This document shows positions 11,109 through 23,725 of a stretch of 64,000 nt of DNA, in pieces. The translations under genes and the position numbers were made by a program. The DNA lies in contig NW_026947367.1 of assembly GCF_036323735.1 (NCBI RefSeq), positions 1,847,001-1,911,000 of the forward strand, read 5' to 3'. This stretch comes from Rattus norvegicus. Lineage: Eukaryota > Chordata > Mammalia > Rodentia > Muridae. The notes under the pieces were generated by a model. That model was not told the DNA's origin. It was given only the letters and a program-made list of their open reading frames with translations, and made no database searches. The first letter of the stretch is position 1. The number at the start of each line of letters is the position of its first letter.

Positions 11109-12850
11109 CTTGTAGAGGTCTTCCCTGTGTTTTTAAGTTACTGGTATGTGATCTCTCTGATTGCATTGGAAAGGCCATTTTTGTAGTGATCTTTCCTCTT
11201 TGCAATTCTCTCATTGTTTCTCATGAGATTGTGTATGCTACTCCTTCATTTTCACTGAATTTTAGAATGTCTTTAATTTCTGTATGTCCTCTCCAGGCCA
11301 TCAGTCATTCGGTAAAAAGTTGTTTAATTTACATGAGTTTGTAGAGACTTTTCCTTGATTTTTAATGCCAGCTTTAGTCCATGGTGATCTTTTCCTATAT
11401 CTGTGTTCTCTTAATGTATGTAAGATATCTGCCTAGGCCCTTCTGACTTTTAGACTTTCTGTTAAAAATTAATATAGTTTTGTTAAGTTTGCCTATGTTT
11501 GTTACTTGGGCTTTTTTCTTTGTACCGTTTAATATCATTTTTCTGTATATTAAGATTTGATTATTATGTGGACACATTTGTTTGTTTTCTTTTCTTTTAA
11601 TCCAACATATTTCTTGTTCTGTAAACTTCATGTACATTCATGGACATCTCTTCCATTGGTTTAGGGGAGTTTTCTTCTATTACTTGGTTGAAAATAGTTC
11701 CTGGACTTTCAAACTGAGAATCTTCTCCTTGTATTCCTATTGCACTTAGGTGTGTTTGTTTGTTTGTTTGTTTTTTTCTTTTTTCATAGTGTCCCATATT
11801 TCCCGGAGGTTTTATATTTAATATTTATCTTTGCTGATAGATTAATTCCATCTGTCTTATATGCCTGTGATTGCTGCTCCCATCTCTTGTACTCTCTTGT
11901 TGATGTTTGCATCTATAGTTTCTGTTCTCTTACGTAGGGTTTCCATCTCCAGGGTTTCTTTATTTTATGTTTTTCTTATTTCTTCTATTTTTCTTTTCAG
12001 GCCTTGAACAATCTTATTCATTTTCTTCACCCATTTGATTTTATTTTCCTATATTTATTTACAGGGATTATTCATTACTTCTTTAAAGTTAGCTAGAATC
12101 TTCATAAGATTAGATTTAAGGTCATTTTCTGCTGCAGCTGTGATTTAATATTCAACAGGCTGCTTTAGTATAGTTAGAACATGGTTATACCAATTGCCCT
12201 GGGTGTTATTGATTGTGATCTTATGTTGCCCTTTAGCCCTCTTGGTTTTGCAGTTATTATGGATTTACATGATGATTTCTGAGATTATCATTGTTGGAAA
12301 AGTGCTTTTGGATGCCCCACTCCATTGATTCCTGTTTTCTTTCTGACTTCTGCTCTGAGTGTCCCAGAGCACAGGTTACTTGCAAAAGTTCAAACCCAGT
12401 AGGGGTCTATCCACAGGTTTTTACGGCCTATGCGGCCTCTTGGGTTTTGGGTCCTAAAATTGTTTCTATGTTACCTAGTATAGGTTTTGTTTGGGAACCC
12501 AGTTACCACATTAATCTAGAGCAAAGAAGGTGGAAGTTATTCTCCAGATAATGGACCCTAGGTAATGGGGTGATATTTAAGGTTCCTGAGTGTGCTTTAA
12601 GGGGTCTTGTTACACAAGGAATTGGGTCAGGATCTTTCTTGGTTAGTCCTTGTCAGAGCTGGTCTCCATGAAAGCAGTCAGAGTTGTGCATCAGAAAATG
12701 GAGTGCAAGATTCAGGGTGTAGTTTACTCCTGCAGAGTGTGCTTTCAGGGGATTTGCTGGCAAGTGCTTGAAGCAGTGTCTTCCTGGTTGTCCATTGTGC
12801 CGGTAGGCCTCAGGGAACACAAGCGTCGTTTAAGCCTTGAAATGTAGTGC

Positions 12851-13202
12851 TAAAGACAGAGTCTAAATGCATGAAGCTTAATTGAAACCCAAATACTTTA
12901 CTGGCATTCTTTAACTTTATTCTTAAGATACCTATAAACTCACACACAGTTTTGTTTATGTCCTGTGTAAGTGAGGACTAATTTGTGGAGTAAGTTTGCT
13001 TCCACAGCAGTAACAGATATCTTGGATTGAGAAGAATTAAGCACCAAGTACCAGTGACATGATTGGAGGCACCTACTCTATCCTGGGTCTATACCGATTT
13101 CACACAACCTAATATTAATCTATGTGTCTACTTATATGTCTAGGTATCTAGGTATCATGGTAGGTAGATAAACAGACAGAGAAGTATTGATCTGAGATAT
13201 GC
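12851..13202. other. Unique sequence, no gene seen
   Basis: Follows the old L1 5' end. No gene, SINE or RNA was recognised. Confidence 0.4.
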
Positions 13203-13253
13203 ATATATATATACATAGATATACATATATATACATATATAGATATACATATA

Positions 13254-13304
<51 letters not shown>

Positions 13305-13305
13305 C
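13203..13305. repeat. (ATATAC)n - (TG)n compound microsatellite
   Basis: Imperfect ATATAC/ATATAG repeats to about 13254 change into a TG run of about 24 units ending near 13302. Confidence 0.93.
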
Positions 13306-15469
13306 TGTATGTGTTTGTGCACATATGGGGAGAGGAGAGATTATTTGAGTGACTTACAGGCTCTGGTACAGCTAATCCAACAATGGCTGGCTGTGAAAGT
13401 TAAGGTCAAGAATCTTCCAATTGCTGTGTCACCAAGAATGATGTCTTAAGTTGTCTTCAGTGGTTTTGGCATTCTTTCGAATTAAGATTTAATGCCAGTA
13501 ATGAAATAAACTTGCTATCAAGACAGACCAAGCAGGAGAAGAACAAGCATTTCTTTCTTCCTTGTCCTCCTATAGGCTTCCAATAGAAGGAATTGACCAC
13601 ATTGTAGCAGGATTAAATATCTGGATTCATGGTGTGTTTTTGTATTTTACATATTCAGACTAGAAGTAGATCTTGTCACTTTGAATGAAACCAGAAGTGC
13701 TTCAAAGATATGCCAATTATTTTATGGTTTTAGATAATTCCTGTTGCATTCACGTAGGCAACCGAAAATAGCCATCACGAGTCTACTTCTTGTCAACTTG
13801 AGACAACATCATATTTTCCTATATTGTGAATAATTTGTAAATGAAAATAATAACCAGATTATAATGGTGCCTTGATAAAATAGAATGATCCTACTTACAA
13901 ATAGAAATGCATTATATATTTAACCAGGTCATAGTTATACTGAATGTGATATAATTATCAATTCCACAATGTCAAACACGTTATACATTTAGAATAGGTG
14001 CATTTGGTTTCATGGCACATTCTTTTAGTATCTCAAATTTGAAATGAATATGAAAATGATTGTATTGTCTTAATTGATATTATATTGCATGATAAATAAA
14101 TGGAGGAAAGAAAACACAAAAATCTATAGAAACACTTTATTAACAAAATATGAAGGAATTATTGATTTCAATTATTAATCATTTTCTACTCTAGTTATGG
14201 TTATATAGACAACCATGTGTAAATACAACCTTAGGTTGTATTTATAAATACCTTCTTCACTACCCTGTTTTATTTTCTTCCCCCAACAGAAGCACCTCAT
14301 TAGATACCAATCTCCATGCCTGATGGGTTTGCACCCTTTGTCATTCTGCACGAGTTTGACTATTTTCTTTTTACATTGGCTATGAGGACAAACATCTCTC
14401 CATCTTTTCCAAGTGCAAGCTGTCTCTCATTTCTACCAACTGGCCTGATAATGTTTCTGGCAGAGAACCCAACTCTTTTCTAGAAACTGAGAAGTTGAAG
14501 TTGACCTAGCTGACCGCATGTTCTTGACTCTTGTTAAACTTTCTTGTTTCCCCCAGCATTAGCCAAATAGGATGCATTTTTGTTCTTGTATACTTTTTCT
14601 TTAAAACTGAATCTGGTAATTTGCATTTAGAGTTAGTCTTCCTAAAATATTTCCCTACAAGCCTTGGTCATTCTGAGTGGTCTTTCGATTTTACCCTGTA
14701 ATATCGTGAAGCCATAGATTTATCTTTTTGAAATTGTAACCAGTTTGAGCAAATTATACATTTCATCATGTACTATGACCCTGATGTGTGTAGGTTTTTT
14801 TCAAGGTGCTACCTGAGGCATTCCACAGGGAACCAAGATAAAGAAACTCTACAGAGTGATTGAGGGACCTGTGATACCCTGGTCTACATTTCCTATAGAA
14901 ATTTTCATGTATTTTGTTACTTTTAGAAGTAATACTGGATCTAAAACCTTCTGTTGAACACATAGTGATGGCCATTTTTACTGCCTCTAACAGACATCAA
15001 GATTCTAGGGAGATGTCTCCAAATGACACTTTTCCCAAGTGCATGATTTTGTTGTAGCCACCATTTATTGTCTCCTTATATTCATTTATTTGTTTATGTG
15101 TTGTCCATCTCTGTCTCTTCTGACCATTCCGTTATTTGTCACTGTGAATTGAGATTTTTTTATTAAAACTAAAAAGCCATTCACTCCTTGGGGATATTAT
15201 CTTTATTATTTCCTGAAAACCACAAGGAGGTGTGTATGGATTCTTTTAGAATGGCCTTCCTTTAAGGTTAAATGGCTGAGTTCAGGGGAAAAAAAACACT
15301 GGAAATCTGGAAAAGTATGGCAGGGCATCATAAGAACTCCTGGCCATTCTAATTAGTTTCCTTCCATAGATGTGTGCTTAGGTTTATAACGACACATTCC
15401 TCTCTCGTTTGCACTTGATTCCTTAAAATTATATCTGTGACAACTTTAAAAATAACCTTCCCACAGGAA
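13306..15469. other. Long AT-rich unique stretch
   Basis: I see no gene, RNA gene or clear young repeat across about 2.1 kb. It is AT-rich with all frames closed often. A 69-codon minus-strand ORF (14766-14975) and a 78-codon one (15349-15585) have no recognisable domains, and the latter overlaps L1 3' UTR. Confidence 0.4.
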
Positions 15470-15762
15470 ATAACAGGAACCAAACCAACATCCCAAGAGT
15501 ACACAGGGATTGACCTATAACTCTTGTCACATATGTAGCAGAGGTCGACCTGGAAGGAGAGGTCCCTTATCCTGTCAAGGCTCAATGTCCCAGGGTAGGG
15601 GAATGTCAGGAAATGGAGGCAGGAGGGAGTAGGTGGGTAGGTGGGTAAGGAGCTCGCTCATAGAATCAGGGGAAGAAGGATGAGATACTTGGTTCCTGGA
15701 GGTGAAACAGGGAAATGGAACAACAATTATAATGTAAATAAAAATTAATAAATTATATCAAT
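15470..15762 (+). mobile_element. Old L1 3' UTR end, sense
   Basis: It has the typical old murid L1 3' UTR order: CACATATGTAGCAGAGG, then a CCAGGGTAGGGGAATGTCAGG phrase split by a few changes, a GGTGGGTAGGTGGGTAAGGAG G-rich tract, GAAACAGGGAAATGGAA and AATGTAAATAAA. No ORF2 is present. A related 3' end occurs at 55560-55860. Confidence 0.7.
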
Positions 15763-16069
15763 CTTCCAGTAACCAAGCTTGGAGAGAAAAAACATTAAAA
15801 CGATTCTACACATTTTTTAAGATGAGGAAGAACTACATCTCTCCTCTTTCTTTTTAGGATTGGTGAACTCATGCTGTGCCTCAGTCAGGCCCAAGTTCCC
15901 TTTCCTCTTCTTCTCCTGAAGTATCTCCTTGCATACCTATGATTAATCAAATTAATTTCCTTGTGTCCTGAATACCGGAATATGGCCACAGTATGTGCAG
16001 TTTCTGCAATTATTTAATACCCCTTAAGGCCACTTGGCATGCCCATGAACTGAGAGAGAAACCTAGGTA
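15763..16069. other. Unique sequence, no gene seen
   Basis: A short interval between L1 pieces. Nothing recognised. Confidence 0.4.
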
Positions 16070-16525
<456 letters not shown>

Positions 16526-16529
16526 TTTG

Positions 16530-18120
16530 TTGTCTCCTAACGCTATGAGGGTTCATGGAATGTTAACGTGGATTCTGTGCCACTTGGTCAAGAATATAGA
16601 ATCCACAAATGACAATGCCAAATAGACTACCTATTGTTCTTTTGAACCTATTGAAGTTGAGGTTTCACTGGACCTCAAGCAATTCCTCTCCCAGCACATC
16701 CTCCTGAATCTTATATTTGCCCTGAAGAAAGATCATGGTAGAACATCCAAAACCCTCAAGTCTGGCCGTGGGAAGATATTTGAGAACTGATATCTAATGT
16801 GACTACAGAACCACGTTAGGTAGTCCATATTGTCCTTTGCTTTACTGATGTCTGATAAATTTTGGATAAAATGAGGATTTGGGAGTTTATCATTTCGAAG
16901 AGGTAAACAATATTAATCTTATATTCACTCTATAGCTGGACATTCTTTGTTGCCAAAATCATTGCAAAATATTGAATTGGAAAACAGAATGTTTGAATAC
17001 ACATTCAGGAATCTATGTAAAGTCCACTATGAAGGAATGTACAGTAAGAAAATGTCATACAATATTCTTTCAATTAAAGGTCTGTTGGGAAAATACTGTC
17101 CTTTAAGAAACAGAAAACACCTAGGAAATTGAACTGTATTTCACAGGAATGATCCAATGAATAAAATTATTATCCAGAAGATTCTCCTCCACTCCAAGTT
17201 CCTAGATCTTTTCTACCCATGCCAAGTCCCTAACTAACTTTCGCCATTCAGAGCATGTAACCACTAATGATGCAAAGAGAAGTCACTTTCTTTATTGAGA
17301 TGTAGTATGTAATCTTTTCCACTGTGTCAAAGGACACACTCCTGGAAAGGGCACCCTCTAATCTTGTCAATGTAAGGAAAGCTGTTCTGCAGGAAGGCCA
17401 TGGCAGTTCTCAGTGACATCACCATTAGGCTTTTCCTGAAAAATCTCTTTATCCAGAAGAGTCTTAGGTTCTTCGGTGATGTCACAGGTGTTGTTGTGAC
17501 TGCTCTGCCTCTCAGATATTCCTTCAGTACCTCTACGGTTTACTAATTGTCTTCTAATTCAGAGTAAACAGCCATTTGGGAGGTGAACAAAGAAGAAGAA
17601 GAGATCAGAGATGGAGAGAATGAAGCTGGCCTTTTGTTTTAGTTTAAAAAATCGACGAAATATGTAGTCCATGGAACGCTCACTGAATGCTCTCTCAGAA
17701 TAGTTATGGTTCATTGAAGAGATGGTGTTGATCTCAGCCTTCCACACGTGGGAAGCTGGAGCCTGGATCCACTCAGTAGCATCTAGATTTACTTGCTGGC
17801 TATGGTTCCTGGAAATCAGAGATGTTTATATCATTAATATCTATATTCCAAATGTCAGGTACTGGGATGGACAGAGTTGATTTTCTAAGAGCTCATGGAT
17901 TCTATTCTTTCTGCCCAGAAGGAAAAGTTCCTAAGGAAGATGGAAACAAAAAGTATTGTGTCCTCAGCTCAATTTAAACTCCTCCAGGCTTTGGATTCCT
18001 AGAGTGCAGTTTGTGTCTGAAACTGATATCTGGGAGAGAAAATTGCTTCTAGTTGAGACTTCATTACATCAGACTTTCGACTGTATTACTCTGATTATCA
18101 TTCCCTGACAAGACCATTTA
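16530..18120 (+). repeat. Duplicated spacer unit, copy B
   Basis: The first 330 bases (16530-16860) match 18775-19105 of copy C (AATAGACTACC against AATATACTCCC; GAACCTATTGAAGTTGA in both). The remainder matches copies A and C. Copy A lacks the 330-base part. B and C are therefore adjacent tandem copies, and A is a more distant copy of the second part. Confidence 0.78.
17414..17650 (+). promoter_or_regulatory. Promoter-like module, copy B
   Basis: TGACATCA at 17414-17421 and TGATGTCA at 17477-17484. The TATA-like box is decayed to TTTAAAAA at 17643-17650, 159 bp after the second octamer. Both octamers are intact while the TATA-like box differs from copies A and C. Confidence 0.28.
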
Positions 18121-18710
18121 GATTTCTGAGTCAATAAGTGTGATTAGTTGGCACTTTTCTTTTCTTTTATTTCTTTCATTTTTTTTTATTTTTTAGCAAA
18201 TTTTATTCTTTTCTTATTGAATATTTCTATATTTACATTTCAAATATTATTTCCTTTTTCAATTTCCTGGCCATAAAATCCCTTATCAGTTCCCCTCCCC
18301 TTGTTCTATTACCCCACTTACTATACCTTGAAAATCATTTGAACAGGCAGTCAATCCCAGGGAAGACCAATGGCCTCTCCTTCCATTGGTGCCCAATAAG
18401 GTCATCCTCTGTTACATACGCTTTTGGAGCCATAGGTCTGTCCATGTACAGTCTTTGAATATTGGTTTGGTAAGAGAAAGCTCTGGTTCATTGGCATTGT
18501 TGTTCTTATGGGATTGAAAGCCCCTTCAGCTCTTGTAATCCTTTCTCAAAATCTACCAAAATGAGGTCCGTTTTCAGTTAACTGGTTTGCCACTAGCATT
18601 CAATTCTGTATTTGGCATGCTCTAGCTGGGTCACTGTGTAAAGTTCTATACCTGGTTCCTCTCAGCATGCACTTCTAAGCTTAATCATTCTTATCTAATT
18701 TTGTTGGATG

Positions 18711-18714
<4 letters not shown>
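18121..18714 (-). mobile_element. Old L1 3' UTR, antisense (between units B and C)
   Basis: Begins with the T-rich end and TTACATTTCAAATATTATTTCC, and continues with the same 3' UTR landmarks as 16070 and 20385. It ends at a TA run and lacks ORF2 sequence. Confidence 0.8.

Positions 18715-18764
<50 letters not shown>
18714..18764. repeat. (TA)n microsatellite
   Basis: A pure TA run of about 25 units at the same L1 3' UTR position as 6617 and 16418. Confidence 0.95.
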
Positions 18765-18767
<3 letters not shown>

Positions 18768-18769
18768 TT

Positions 18770-20384
18770 GATGGTCCTTACAGCTATGAGGTTATTTGGA
18801 AATTTAGCATGAATAAGCAGATCTAGGTCAAGAATTTAGAATCCAAAAATTACAGTGTCAAATATACTCCCTCCTGTTCTTATGAACCTATTGAAGTTGA
18901 TGTTTCCATGGACCTAAAGCCATCCCTCTCCTTGCCCATCTTCCTGAATCTTAGGGTTGGACTGAAAAAAGAATCATGGTAAAATATCCAAAACCCTCAA
19001 GTCTGTCCCTGGTAACACAGGAAGGTAGATATTAGAGAACTGATGTCTAATGGGACTACAGAAACACATTCAATAGTTCATGTTGTCCTTTGCTTTCCTG
19101 ATGTCTGGTAATTTTTGGATAAAATGTGGATTTGGGAGTTTATCATTGAAATGGGAACACAATACTTACACTGTTATAATGACTCTAAAACTGGGCCCAC
19201 TTTTGTTCCAAAACAATTGCAAAATAATGAAATTGGAAAATGGAATTTTTGAGTAAACATTCAGAAATATATATAAAGTTCACTATCAAGGAATGTAAAA
19301 TTGGAAAATGTAGTAAAATATTCATTCATTTAAAGGTCTGTAGGAAAAACACTGGCCATAGGAAACAGAGAAAACCTAGAAAATTGATTTGTATGTCACA
19401 GAAATTGACTGGGATTAAAAATATTATCTAGAAGAATCTCTTCCCCTCCATGTTCCTAATTTTTTCTACCAGTAACAAGCCCCTGACTATCTCCATTCAG
19501 AATATGTAACCACTAATGAAGGAAAGAGAAGTCTCTAGGTTTAGAGAGATGTATGTAAAGGTTTCCACTGTGTCACAGGAGACACTCCTGGAAAGGGCAC
19601 CCTCTAATCTGGTCAATGTAAGGAAAGCTGTTTAGCAGGTAGGACAAGGCAGTTCTCAGTCACATCACCATTAAGACCTCAACGAAAAATCTCTTGTAAC
19701 CTGGAGAGTAGTAGATTCTTCTGTGATGTCACAAGTGTTGTCGTGACATTAACTGCCTCTCAGATATTCCTTAAGTACCTCTACCTCTAGGGTTTACTAA
19801 TTGGCCTATAATTCAAAGTAAACAGCCATTTGTGAGAGAGAAGATCAAGGTGGAGGGATAGGGAGAAGGAAGCTGGCCTTCTGTCTTGGTATAAAAAGAA
19901 CAAATATGTGCTCCTTGGTAAAGCTCAGTGAGTCCTGCTTAGGGGTTGACTGGGTTCCTCAAAGAGATAGCCTAAAGCATAGCCTTCCACATATAGGAAT
20001 CAGTAGCTGGGAGCCTCTCAAAGTATGTAGACTTCCCTGCCTATAATGGTTCCTGGAAGTTATTGAGTTTATATCATTAATTTCTTTATTCTAAAAGCTA
20101 AGTCTTGGGAAGGACAAAGTAGTTTTCCTGAGAGCTCAAGGCATTTCTTTGTGCCCAGAACAAAAAGGTGCTAAGGAAGAAGGCAAAGGCAAGTATTGTG
20201 TCCTCAGTTCAGTGTAAACTCCTCCATGCTTTGGATTCCTTTAGTGCAGTTTGTGTCTGAAACTGATATCTGGGAAGGAGAATTGCTTCTAGTTGAGACT
20301 TCATCATCTCACTCTTTTCACTACTATTACTCTGAGTAGCATTCCCTAACAGTTACCCTTAAGATTTCTGAGTCAGTAAGTTTT
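18770..20384 (+). repeat. Duplicated spacer unit, copy C
   Basis: Matches copy B along its whole length and copy A over its last 1.28 kb. The CACAGGAGACACTCCTGGAAAG block at about 19574 is especially well kept. It is followed by the longest of the associated L1 pieces (20385-21830), as in copy A. Confidence 0.78.
19660..19897 (+). promoter_or_regulatory. Promoter-like module, copy C
   Basis: TCACATCA at 19660-19667 (one change from TGACATCA) pairs with TGATGTCA at 19724-19731. TATAAAAA starts at 19890, 159 bp after the second octamer, as in the other two copies. Confidence 0.3.
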
Positions 20385-21830
20385 TATTCCTTTTCCTTCC
20401 TTTATTTCTTATTTTTTTTCAGGAAATTTTAATGAGTTTTTAATCGGATATTTCCATATTTACATTTCAAATGTTATTTCGTTTCCCAAGTTCCTTTCCA
20501 TAGAGCTTAACTAGTATCCTCCCCTTTTTCTATAAACTCCCCTTACTGCCCCTTGTCATTCTCTTTCACTGGGAGTCAAACCAATGGAGTACAATCGGCT
20601 TCTCCTTACATTGGTGCCCAACAAGGCCATCCTCTGCCACATATGCAGTTGGATCTTTAGGTCTTTCCATGTACAGATTTGAATATTGGTTTGAATGAAC
20701 CAGAAAGCTCTGGTTCATTGGCATTGTAGTTCTTATGGGATTTGAAATCTCCTTCAGTTCTTGTAAACCTTTCTCAAAATCTACCAACAGGAGGTCTGGA
20801 TCAGTGCACTGGTTTGCCACTGGCATTCACTTCTGTATTTGACATGCTCTAGCTATGTCTTTCAGGGAAGATCTAAATCTGTTTCCTGTCAGCATGTACT
20901 TCTTAGCTTCATCAATACTATATTCATATCAATCTTATATTCTTATATTCCTTCAGTATCTGCTGTAAACTCATAGATATTTTTCCCCTTTCTAAAACGG
21001 ACTGAAGCAAGCATAAGTTGGGTTCCTTTTCTTGACCTTCTAGTGGTCTGTAGATGGTATCATGAGTAATTTGAGCTTTTGGGTCAATACACACGTTTGG
21101 TGATTGCATACCATGTGTGTTTTTCTGTGATTTGTTTGCTTCACACAGGATGATATTTTCTTGTTCAATCCATTTGTCTATGTCTTTCTTGTAATCATTG
21201 TTTTATAGCTGATTAGTAGTCCATTGTGTAGATGTACCATATTTTTCTGTATCCATTTCTCTGATGAATGCCATCTGGGTTCTTTCCAGCCTATGGGTAT
21301 TTTAAATAAGGCTGCTATGAACATTGTTCTGTATGTGTCTTTTTTGTATGTCTTCTTTTCGGTATATGACCAGGAGTGGTATGGCTTGGACCTCAGTTAC
21401 TGCAATGTCCAATTTTCTAAGGATCCTGCAGACTGATTTCCAGAATGTTTCAACCAGTTTGTAATCCAACCAACAAAGAAGGAGTGTTCCTCTTTCTTCA
21501 CATCCTTATCATCATCTTCTGTCTCCTGAGTTTTTTTATTACAGTCATTCTGACTTTGTGAGGTGGAAACTCAGAGTTGTTTTCATTTACATTTCTATGA
21601 TGACCATTTCTTTACGTTCTTTTCAGATAATTGATTTCCTTCAGTTGAGAAATCTTTGTTTAGTTCTGGAATATAATTTTAATAGGGATATTTATCTCTC
21701 TGAAGTCTAAATTTTGAGTTCTTTGTATGTATTGGTTATGGCCCTCTATCAGATGGAGGATTGATATAGACCTTTTCCAAATCTGTTCCTTGCGGTTTTG
21801 TCCTAAAAGTGTCCTTTGGCAGGCAGTTTT
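20385..21830 (-). mobile_element. Old L1, 3' UTR and ORF2 C-terminal part, antisense
   Basis: Runs from the 3' UTR (TTACATTTCAAATGTTATTTC at the left) into the ORF2 tail (minus-strand counterpart of ATCCATTTCTCTGATGAATGCC and AGGATCCTGCAGACTGATTTCC). It is homologous to 6300-7600 but has no TA run in ORF2. 5' truncated; no ORF survives. Confidence 0.82.
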
Positions 21831-22611
21831 CTACTACAGTGAAGAACTGTCAGTTAGTAAACTAAAACAAGGACTGGCTCCTTACTGACTTCACTACGTG
21901 TTCTGAACAGTAGATGGGGAAACTAAACAACCATGTTATACCCCTACAAGGCATGCCTATCTATAGTCGTGGATCTAGAGAGACCTATCAGAGATTCTGG
22001 GCATCTGTCAAAGAAATGTAGGCTGGTGAAGTTTGCAGTTTTCATCCTGGTTTCTGTATCTACAGGCTATGGTGTTGTGAAGACAAGATACCACATGTGC
22101 AGCTGTGAATAAGTCTGAGAAGGCTGACTTCTTGGATTTCTGAAGCATTACTAAGTGATCCAGAGGAAATCAGCACCCCCTGCTCAGCAGAGCTCTGGGA
22201 ATGCTGACACTCTTGCTTCATGTTTATATTAACCTAGGTCAAAAGATCACCTGTCAGGTATGTTCTTGAATATCCTTCAGTGTGCTAGCATTGGACTGAA
22301 ATGAAATACTCTTCAGGAGAGGTGTGGGAAACAACTGAACTCTTCCATTAGAATCAGAGAGATGAGCTGTATTCACCTTCAATTGACTGTGTATGCTTCT
22401 GGTCTTTGGCTTTGACTATGCAGATCTATTGTCTCATACATCATTGTTCATGTGGCCAAGTTGCGGGGAAAGCGCGACTCACAATTCTTTCCCATTTTCA
22501 CATCCTCCATTCTAGGGTAATAGATTTTAGAAAAGCCCTTCCCATTTTATATAGTAGACCAACTGACCTAACTTTTCTTCAATAAGCTCTTCTCTATTAT
22601 CTGTATACCGT
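21831..22611. other. Unique sequence, no gene seen
   Basis: Mixed composition with one locally CpG-containing phrase near 22466 (TTGCGGGGAAAGCGCGACTC), unusual in this AT-rich area. No gene or repeat recognised. Confidence 0.4.
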
Positions 22612-22632
22612 GTTTGTGTTTGTGTTTGTGTT

Positions 22633-22670
<38 letters not shown>
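22612..22670. repeat. (TGTTTG)n-(TG)n microsatellite
   Basis: Five TGTTTG-type hexamers grade into a TG run. Confidence 0.93.
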
Positions 22671-22671
<1 letters not shown>

Positions 22672-22996
22672 CAGTTTGTGTGCTTAAATGGTTAGTTTGT
22701 AAGCAAGTATAGAGAAGGATTCTATGTAAGAAATCTCTAAACTGTGGATGGGGCAGCATCCAAATGTTCTCCCACATCATGACCTTCTAGAAAGAGTAGC
22801 ATAATCTGCAAAAAATAATACAGTTGAAAGTAAAACTTGGAGGAAATGCCCTGGGATGGCTACATTATCACTGTTGACTGTGACATTTTTCTCGTGGCTT
22901 CTGTGGCCAGACATGAAGGCTCTGAAGCAAAGTTGCATCCTGTTGATCTGTGAATAAGATGAAGGAGGCTATCAACTGGGTCACATGAAGCATATG
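22671..22996. other. Unique flank left of L1-1
   Basis: Pre-insertion host sequence. The only notable point is that an antisense L1 reading frame continues into it (see 22860-23534). Confidence 0.5.
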
Positions 22997-23534
22997 AAAA
23001 GCGTGACAGCAGCTGCTCTCTGCTCCCAGACCCCGTGAGAGAGAGACCCAACCGCCTGGTCAAGTGGGCACTCCTGAGGCTGCAGGGCAGAAGAGACCAC
23101 CAGCACTGCTCACCCCTGCCCACATCCCTAGCCCAAGAGGAAACTGTATAAGGCCTCTGGGCTCCCGTGGAGGAGGGCGCAGGAGTGGCAGGACCCCTGC
23201 CTGAGATACACCGGAACCTGAAGGAAACAGACCGGATAAACAGTTCTCTGCACCCAAATCCCGTGGGAGGGAGAGCTAAACCTTCAGAGAGGCAGACAAG
23301 CCTGGGAAACCAGAAGAGACTGCTCTCTGCACACACATCTTGGACGCCAGAGGAAAAAGCCAAAGACCATCTGGAACCCTGGTGCACTGAAGCTCCCAGA
23401 AGGGGCGGCACATGTCTTCCTGGTTGCTGCCGCTGCAGAGAGCCCATGGGCAGCACCCCATGAGCGAACTTGAGCCTCGGGACCACAGGTAAGACCAAAT
23501 TTTCTGCTGCAAGAAAGCTGCCTGGTGAACTCAA
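22860..23534 (-). CDS. Antisense ORF in L1-1 5' UTR running into host DNA (ORF0-like)
   Basis: A 224-codon minus-strand frame starts inside the L1-1 5' UTR at 23534, leaves L1 through its 5' end at 23009, and continues about 49 codons into the host flank. The L1-derived part (about 175 codons) is rich in Ser, Gly, Arg and Leu. Its first 85 or so residues align with the same-frame antisense ORF of L1-2 (shared LPVVPRLKFA, GASVHQGSRW, GLALPP, CRELF). Primate L1 carries an antisense ORF0 that reads out into flanking exons in the same way. GC-rich DNA gives long frames by chance, so coding is unproven. Confidence 0.3.
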   Translation of the reverse strand: MSSPGSFLAAENLVLPVVPRLKFAHGVLPMGSLQRQQPGRHVPPLLGASVHQGSRWSLAFSSGVQDVCAESSLFWFPRLVCLSEGLALPPTGFGCRELFIRSVSFRFRCISGRGPATPAPSSTGAQRPYTVSSWARDVGRGEQCWWSLLPCSLRSAHLTRRLGLSLTGSGSREQLLSRFSYASCDPVDSLLHLIHRSTGCNFASEPSCLATEATRKMSQSTVIM

Positions 23535-23725
23535 GACACAGGTCCACAGGAACAGCTGAAGACCTGTAGAGAGGAAAAACTAAAAGCCCAAAAGCAGAAC
23601 ATTCTGTCCCCATAACTGACTGAAAGAGAGGAAAACAGGTCTACAGCACTCCTGACACACAGGCTTATAGGACAGTCTAGCTACTGTCAGAAATAGTAGA
23701 ACAATGTAACACTAGAGATAATCTG
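23009..23725 (+). promoter_or_regulatory. L1-1 5' UTR / internal promoter
   Basis: About 717 bp, much richer in G+C and CpG than the flanks, starting GCAGCTGCTCTCTGCTCCC. In rodent L1 this region carries the internal RNA polymerase II promoter. Here it is a single promoter unit, whereas L1-3 has two tandem units of about 576 bp. A second antisense frame, 23284-23613 (starting MGTECSAFG), overlaps the ORF0-like frame and also has a counterpart in L1-2. Confidence 0.8.

Larger units (their letters stand above)
10560..12850 (-). mobile_element. Old L1 (Lx-like), 5' half, antisense
   Basis: On the minus strand it runs from the 5' UTR (about 12850-12150) through ORF1 (about 12100-11600) into ORF2, ending in the region before the reverse transcriptase. 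The antisense phrase TTAGTTGGGAGACTTTTAATG at the left edge matches GGTTGGGAGACCTTTAATGA in L1-4, and ATTCAGTGGC-type landmarks follow in order. Both ORFs are destroyed by many indels. An ID SINE is inserted at 10701. The ORF2 3' part is missing from this copy. Confidence 0.75.
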
